Assembly: GCA_964571195.1 (NCBI GenBank)
Contig: CAZNAD010000010.1
Span: forward strand, 1-64,000
DNA: 64,000 nucleotides
From: PALSA-1006 sp964571195
Lineage (GTDB): Bacteria > Pseudomonadota > Gammaproteobacteria > Burkholderiales > Gallionellaceae
Direction: 5' to 3'
Position 1 is the first letter of the stretch; every line of letters starts with the position of its first letter. The translations under genes and the position numbers were made by a program. The notes below the pieces were generated by a model that saw nothing but the letters and a program-made list of their open reading frames with translations, did not search any database and was not told the origin of the DNA. Below are positions 59,861 through 64,000 of the stretch, piece after piece.

Positions 59861-61873
59861 TCATGGCAGGGTGAGGCGAGCCCCGCTCTTTGGGCGATTT
59901 GTATCATCCAGTTGAAAGCCCAAGTTAAGCCCGTTAACTTCCTCAAAGGCCACAATGCTGCGTTGTCCGCACAAAATTGCTTGCCTATCGCAGCCGATCT
60001 TGAAGCCAACAACCTTGCTTGGGCTCGAAAGAGCTTCGTTTAAGTAGTCATGATAACCCTGCTGACTCCAGATGGCTTTGAAGTCGGCACTCTTAAGAAG
60101 TAGCGGACTGATGAGAAAACCGGTAGCTGCCATTTGTGGAATGAATTTATAGTTCTTGCACTCGCCATTCTTGAATGTAAGTTCAATAAAATACTGAGAA
60201 GGCTTATAAACGAATCCCACGAACTGTGCGAGGAGACTTTCCTCTACTTTGATCCGAAGCCAGGTCGGTTTTGATGATTGCGGGACATCTATCCATTTTC
60301 CTATTTCGTATTCATGCCGCGATATCGGGGTGAGTGATAATGCCTCTTTGGGAAGGCTTCGATGCAGAAGTAGACTTCCTTTTTCGGAGCCAGCGATTTT
60401 ATAGCGCTGCAGGATCTCCAACTTTGCTAGGGAATCGTCCTGTGCTACGAGCCGGTTATCCACGGTGTGGAGATCAAACAACAGATACGGGGGAGCTCGG
60501 CTCTCGTCCTGTAGAAAAGAGGCGTCGGCACGCATGATGCCATCGTTCCATGAGGCGAAAGAGATTGTGGAAGGCATCGAAACGTAATTAAAGTAGTTAT
60601 ATAACATCCGCGCCGGATACATGCCGAAATAGCCTATCCGCTGTGTTTTTACCAAGGCTTGTGTCTCGGGCAGTTGCATTGAGGCGCGTCTCTTCTCGGT
60701 TTCTGTGGCAAGCTCAATGAATAGTGCGCGTAGATTCACAATTCCCCATAGATTGTTGCTGATCTTGCTGTAGGTTGACCAAATCACTGAATTGGGATTG
60801 GGGGAGGCAAGGCCGAAGCTAAGAAGTGCCAGGAAAAGAGTAAAGGCACCAACAGGAGCAGATATCTTTACAGGCAAATTGAGGGGGTGATTGATCGTGG
60901 AGCTAAAAGCGCTCTCGTTTCGGAAGAGTGTCCAGATGTTGCTTATTAGGACATATCCAAAGAAGATGATGACATGAGCGTCAGCTCTGACGAAGCCGTG
61001 TTTCCATACGACAAAAAGTATGAATAGTTCAGTGATAGATAAAAGAATTTGTCGTCCAAAATAGGGGAGGTCGTGGCGCGTATTGCGAATGCTGCACAGA
61101 ATTCTCCAATATATTGGAAGTTCGCAGCAGATAAGAATGCTTAGTCCAGAAATAGTGATACTAACAGGCTCGAATACGGTCATCGCCTGATTGTATCCAT
61201 TTGAAAAGGATGCCGTGGCGCGCACGAATTCCGGGAAGAGAGCAGGGGACTGACCACTGGCAATCCAGATCACCATTATGGACGCGGCGAATCCTGCGGT
61301 TGCGGTTGCGGCATAGATAAAACGGCGAGAAATGATACAACCCAAGACAAAAGTGGTGACGATAAGTAGCGCGATAAAAAAACAGGTGCCTTTGGTTAGG
61401 GCCAGTAGTGCCAAGGTGATGATGGCGGGAATGGTGACTTGGGGTCTTATGGCAAAGGTTAACTGGTGGGATAGCAGCAAGAGCAGCACGTAGAACATCA
61501 CATCACCTGCACTGAATAATCCTGCACAGACGAGAAAGGGGATTCTTAGGGTACTGGGTAGATGCTTTGATCGAGTCCAGAGAAGGAATACGAGATAGCT
61601 GGTCAAAAATACATTGATCAGGAGTTTTACCTCATCAAGAATACCTGTGTAGATGAGCGGATAGCTGAGGAATCCAAGCGGTCCGACGTTTTGGATGATG
61701 TCTTTCCCATAAGCGAAGCCATGTAAAGTCCAATATTCGATGGCAGCTTGGCTTCCCGCATCATGATTGTCGGCGACCCCATATGTCGGCAACTGTAGAA
61801 TGGCGAGAAAAAGTAGCGCGACGAATATCAGCTGGTGGGGGCGGGAAGGGAATATCTTTGGTCGAAAAAGCAT
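59861..61873 (-). CDS. large polytopic membrane protein of the polysaccharide cluster
   Basis: A 670-residue protein with about 11 helices in the first 420 residues and a soluble, extracytoplasmic C-terminal part. The first periplasmic loop has DNHDAGSQAAIEYWTLHGF and AYGKDIIQNVGPLGFLSYP, an acidic loop as in GT-C glycosyltransferases. It could be a GT-C enzyme or a modifier of the surface glycan. It is encoded against the flanking genes. ATG 61873 is chosen by topology; an ATG at 61972 would add a basic, Cys-rich leader. Neither has a clear RBS. Confidence 0.7.
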   Translation of the reverse strand: MLFRPKIFPSRPHQLIFVALLFLAILQLPTYGVADNHDAGSQAAIEYWTLHGFAYGKDIIQNVGPLGFLSYPLIYTGILDEVKLLINVFLTSYLVFLLWTRSKHLPSTLRIPFLVCAGLFSAGDVMFYVLLLLLSHQLTFAIRPQVTIPAIITLALLALTKGTCFFIALLIVTTFVLGCIISRRFIYAATATAGFAASIMVIWIASGQSPALFPEFVRATASFSNGYNQAMTVFEPVSITISGLSILICCELPIYWRILCSIRNTRHDLPYFGRQILLSITELFILFVVWKHGFVRADAHVIIFFGYVLISNIWTLFRNESAFSSTINHPLNLPVKISAPVGAFTLFLALLSFGLASPNPNSVIWSTYSKISNNLWGIVNLRALFIELATETEKRRASMQLPETQALVKTQRIGYFGMYPARMLYNYFNYVSMPSTISFASWNDGIMRADASFLQDESRAPPYLLFDLHTVDNRLVAQDDSLAKLEILQRYKIAGSEKGSLLLHRSLPKEALSLTPISRHEYEIGKWIDVPQSSKPTWLRIKVEESLLAQFVGFVYKPSQYFIELTFKNGECKNYKFIPQMAATGFLISPLLLKSADFKAIWSQQGYHDYLNEALSSPSKVVGFKIGCDRQAILCGQRSIVAFEEVNGLNLGFQLDDTNRPKSGARLTLP

Positions 61874-62079
61874 ATCAATAGCACTTGTTCGTTTGCCTGA
61901 TGAGCAAGCGCACCGCTTGAAATAACGGGACGGAGTGTACCAGAAAAGAAAACGCGAATTCTTTGGAGCCATCTTGATGATAGAATGCTCTAAGTTTTAG
62001 AACGAAATTAACAAGTTAAGATTTTTGGCGGTGGTTTGTGTGTGTGGTTTTGGTTTGAATGGATGATTGAGGAGATGAT

Positions 62080-62475
62080 ATGAGCCAACATACTGATCAA
62101 AATGACGAATTGAAGGAGTTTGTCTCTGGGGTGGCGGCTTTTTTAAGGACTGAAGGTGGGAAGTTCTTGCTGAAGACGGTCATCGTCGTTGTGGCGATTT
62201 TGGTTATCGTTCCCGATTTTTCGCAATTAAAAGCACTAGAGACGGAAAAAAACAAGTTGATAGCGATTGGCTTTGTGCAAAATCCGCGTGTCCTATGGAA
62301 GATGTCGGAGATGGAAGAAAGTGAGCAGAAGTTCAATCGTGCGATTCGTGATATGGAAATTGCAATGGGTTTGTTGGAAATGCACGGAGCTAACCCGGCG
62401 GTTGTCCGGGTTTATCAAGAGCGCCTCGATTCCCTGATCAGTAAATCTAACGAGATGGATCAGCCGAGACCATGA
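62080..62475 (+). CDS. small single-helix protein, unknown function
   Basis: A 131-residue protein with one central helix (LLKTVIVVVAILVIVPDFS) between a short acidic N terminus and a helical, coiled-coil-like C-terminal region (EESEQKFNRAIRDMEIAMGL). AGGAG precedes the ATG. It stands between the polytopic protein and glycosyltransferase genes. No family recognised. Confidence 0.7.
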   Translation: MSQHTDQNDELKEFVSGVAAFLRTEGGKFLLKTVIVVVAILVIVPDFSQLKALETEKNKLIAIGFVQNPRVLWKMSEMEESEQKFNRAIRDMEIAMGLLEMHGANPAVVRVYQERLDSLISKSNEMDQPRP

Positions 62476-62617
62476 AAATTTTTCTGACCAAACTATTTCC
62501 CCAAGTTCGGCATTCTTTTGAGGCTGGGGAGGGAGCTTGCTTAATCGCTGGAGTCGGCGTTCCAACTTTGGGGCGAACGATGGATATTTCGATTCGGGGC
62601 ATCATTCAGTGTTAGAG

Positions 62618-63553
62618 ATGGATACGCCTAGGGTGAGTGTATGTATTCCCGCATACAATGCCGCAGCTTATCTTCGGGAAGCGATGGTGTCCGTCTTGGA
62701 GCAAAGTTATCGTGATTTTGAGATTGTGGTCGTGGATAACTGCTCTACGGATCAAACGGCTACCATTGTCGATCAGATATCGAAAGACAGTAATGGTTGC
62801 GTTCGATATTTCAAGAATGAAAACAATATCGGCCTAGTGCCGAACTTGAACAGATGTCTGACACATGCACGAGGACAGTACATCAAGTTTTTGTGTGCCG
62901 ATGACATGTTGTTACCGGGATGTATTGAGACGATGGTGGCGAGTTTGGAAGCCAACCCCTCGGTGACATTGGTGGCTTGTGCGCGTCAGCTTGTTGATGC
63001 GGGCGGGTACAAGCTTGGAGTCAGGCAATATGCATCTGATGATATCTTGGTGCGGGGAGATCGGGTCATCACAAGGTGCTTGTTCGGCGGTAATTATATC
63101 GGCGAGCCGAGTGCAGTGATGTTCAGGCGTGCTGATGTGGAAAGGGGATTTCGTGAGGATATGCCGCAGCTATCGGATATCGATATGTGGTTCCAGCTGT
63201 TGGAGAAGGGGGACTTTCTCGGTCTGGCGGAGCCGTTTTGTGCCTTTCGCTCCCATTCAGCACAGATGACGCATGCTAATGTCAAATTGGGAATGATCGT
63301 CGAAGACAATGTAAGGCTGTTTGACGCATATTCACACAAGCCGTATGTGGAAAAGACGTTCTTATTGGTTTGGCGGTATAGGTTCTTAATGACATACCGG
63401 GTGTGGGTATCTAGAGCGGCCATCAAGGATGAGCGGCGGAAAGTGATACTGGGACGTTATGCGAGTCCGATGTTGTATCGTTGCATGCCTTTGCTTGGAT
63501 ACCTATTGCGATTACAGCGGCAGCTCACGGGGGCGGATAAGATCAATTGTTAA
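62618..63553 (+). CDS. family 2 glycosyltransferase
   Basis: A 311-residue GT2 enzyme: VSVCIPAYNAAAYLREAM at the start, EIVVVDNCSTDQT, KFLCADDMLLPGCIE (DD motif) and LSDIDMWFQLLEKG. The start is uncertain: ATG 62618 begins just before the GT-A fold; GTG 62609 or TTG 62537 are in frame. Its stop overlaps the candidate TTG of the next gene. Transfers an unknown sugar in O-antigen synthesis. Confidence 0.88.
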   Translation: MDTPRVSVCIPAYNAAAYLREAMVSVLEQSYRDFEIVVVDNCSTDQTATIVDQISKDSNGCVRYFKNENNIGLVPNLNRCLTHARGQYIKFLCADDMLLPGCIETMVASLEANPSVTLVACARQLVDAGGYKLGVRQYASDDILVRGDRVITRCLFGGNYIGEPSAVMFRRADVERGFREDMPQLSDIDMWFQLLEKGDFLGLAEPFCAFRSHSAQMTHANVKLGMIVEDNVRLFDAYSHKPYVEKTFLLVWRYRFLMTYRVWVSRAAIKDERRKVILGRYASPMLYRCMPLLGYLLRLQRQLTGADKINC

Positions 63554-64000
63554 ACGCAGAATTATTGCCGAGTGGGGGGCGAACAATCTCTATTTCGATT
63601 GTTAGTCACGGCCAGTCCGATTTGGTGAGACGTCTATTGTCCGATATCGAGAGGTGCTGTGAAACTTACTCTATCGAAGTATTGCTTACGATCAATTTGC
63701 CGGAGGAGATTGCTTTTGCAGAGCGGCGATATCCTTTTCTGCTCCGAATCATTCGTAATTCGCGACCGCAAGGTTTCGGAGCCAATCACAATCAGGCTTT
63801 TGCACAAGCTGCGGGAGAGTTCTTTTGTGTTATGAATCCGGATATCAGGTTCGAGCGGGATCCATTCCCGTCGCTGTTGTGGTGTTTGCAGGATGCTGAG
63901 ATCGGCGTGGCCGCGCCCCTTGTGCTTGGCGAGGATGGGGGTATAGAAGATAGCGCGCGCCGGTTCCCGACGCCATTCAAGATATTGTGCAAGGCTGTGG
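63547..64000 (+). CDS. family 2 glycosyltransferase, truncated by the window end
   Basis: An open frame running off the right edge: after a short leader it reads TISISIVSHGQSDLVRRLL, EVLLTINLPEEIAFAE, GFGANHNQAFAQAAGEFFCV and MNPDIRFERDPF, the rhamnosyltransferase-like GT2 pattern with the N-x-D metal motif. No ATG is available near the start; TTG 63547 overlapping the previous stop is proposed, TTG 63565 is an alternative. The C-terminal part lies outside the window. Confidence 0.8.
   Translation, partial: MLNAELLPSGGRTISISIVSHGQSDLVRRLLSDIERCCETYSIEVLLTINLPEEIAFAERRYPFLLRIIRNSRPQGFGANHNQAFAQAAGEFFCVMNPDIRFERDPFPSLLWCLQDAEIGVAAPLVLGEDGGIEDSARRFPTPFKILCKAV

Overview
The window reads as chromosome of a microaerophilic, Gram-negative betaproteobacterium, plausibly of the Nitrosomonadales/Gallionellaceae type. 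This is inference from gene content and order: gmk-rpoZ-spoT, yicC-PP2C-rph-rdgB-hemW, a full cbb3 oxidase set, an Fnr protein with its cysteines, LPS-core genes, and the proteobacterial GshA found in acidophilic and iron-oxidising lineages. No plasmid, phage, transposase or CRISPR signal is visible, but several small palindromic repeat families are scattered through the window.

1-9.9 kb is housekeeping: (p)ppGpp metabolism, RNA polymerase omega, guanylate kinase, YicC RNase, a PP2C phosphatase, RNase PH, the dITP/XTP pyrophosphatase, HemW, TrmB, thiazole synthesis (thiS-thiG) and a tRNA-Gly(CCC). 10.1-18.6 kb is a complete high-affinity respiration block: ccoNOQP, a short single-helix ORF that resembles a small cbb3 subunit, and the assembly genes ccoGHIS.

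18.7-38.2 kb is the most unusual part. It holds two copies of a secreted WD40-propeller/caspase protein (19320-22271 and 32553-35486), each linked to an LPP20-like envelope protein. The second copy sits in a plus-strand gene train with a FecR-domain protein, a lipoprotein, a transglutaminase-like cysteine protease/transferase, a second lipoprotein and a DUF4384-type protein. Divergent from it lie an outer-membrane beta-barrel gene and a CHASE2 sensor with an unrecognised output domain. A LuxR-type regulator, an alpha/beta hydrolase and a wHTH regulator with a decayed nucleotidyltransferase domain lie between the two caspase loci, and a 19-base sequence is shared by two of the intergenic regions. 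Nearly every product has a signal peptide, lipobox or membrane anchor, so the whole is best read as a candidate envelope-located sensing and proteolysis system of unknown purpose.

38.3-47.7 kb returns to core functions: fnr and hemN, divergent around a near-perfect FNR box, a nitronate-monooxygenase-like flavoprotein, then a tightly overlapping run gshA-apbE-small membrane protein-EIIA(Man)-HPr-EI (a regulatory PTS without a visible permease), and a Pcm-family methyltransferase. 47.7-64 kb is surface polysaccharide: waaC-waaA-rfbBACD on the minus strand (LPS inner core and dTDP-L-rhamnose), then a plus-strand O-antigen cluster (3,5-epimerase homologue, C-methyltransferase, reductase, glycosyltransferases, methyltransferase, Wzx-like flippase). 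That cluster is preceded by a decayed remnant of rfbF (glucose-1-phosphate cytidylyltransferase).
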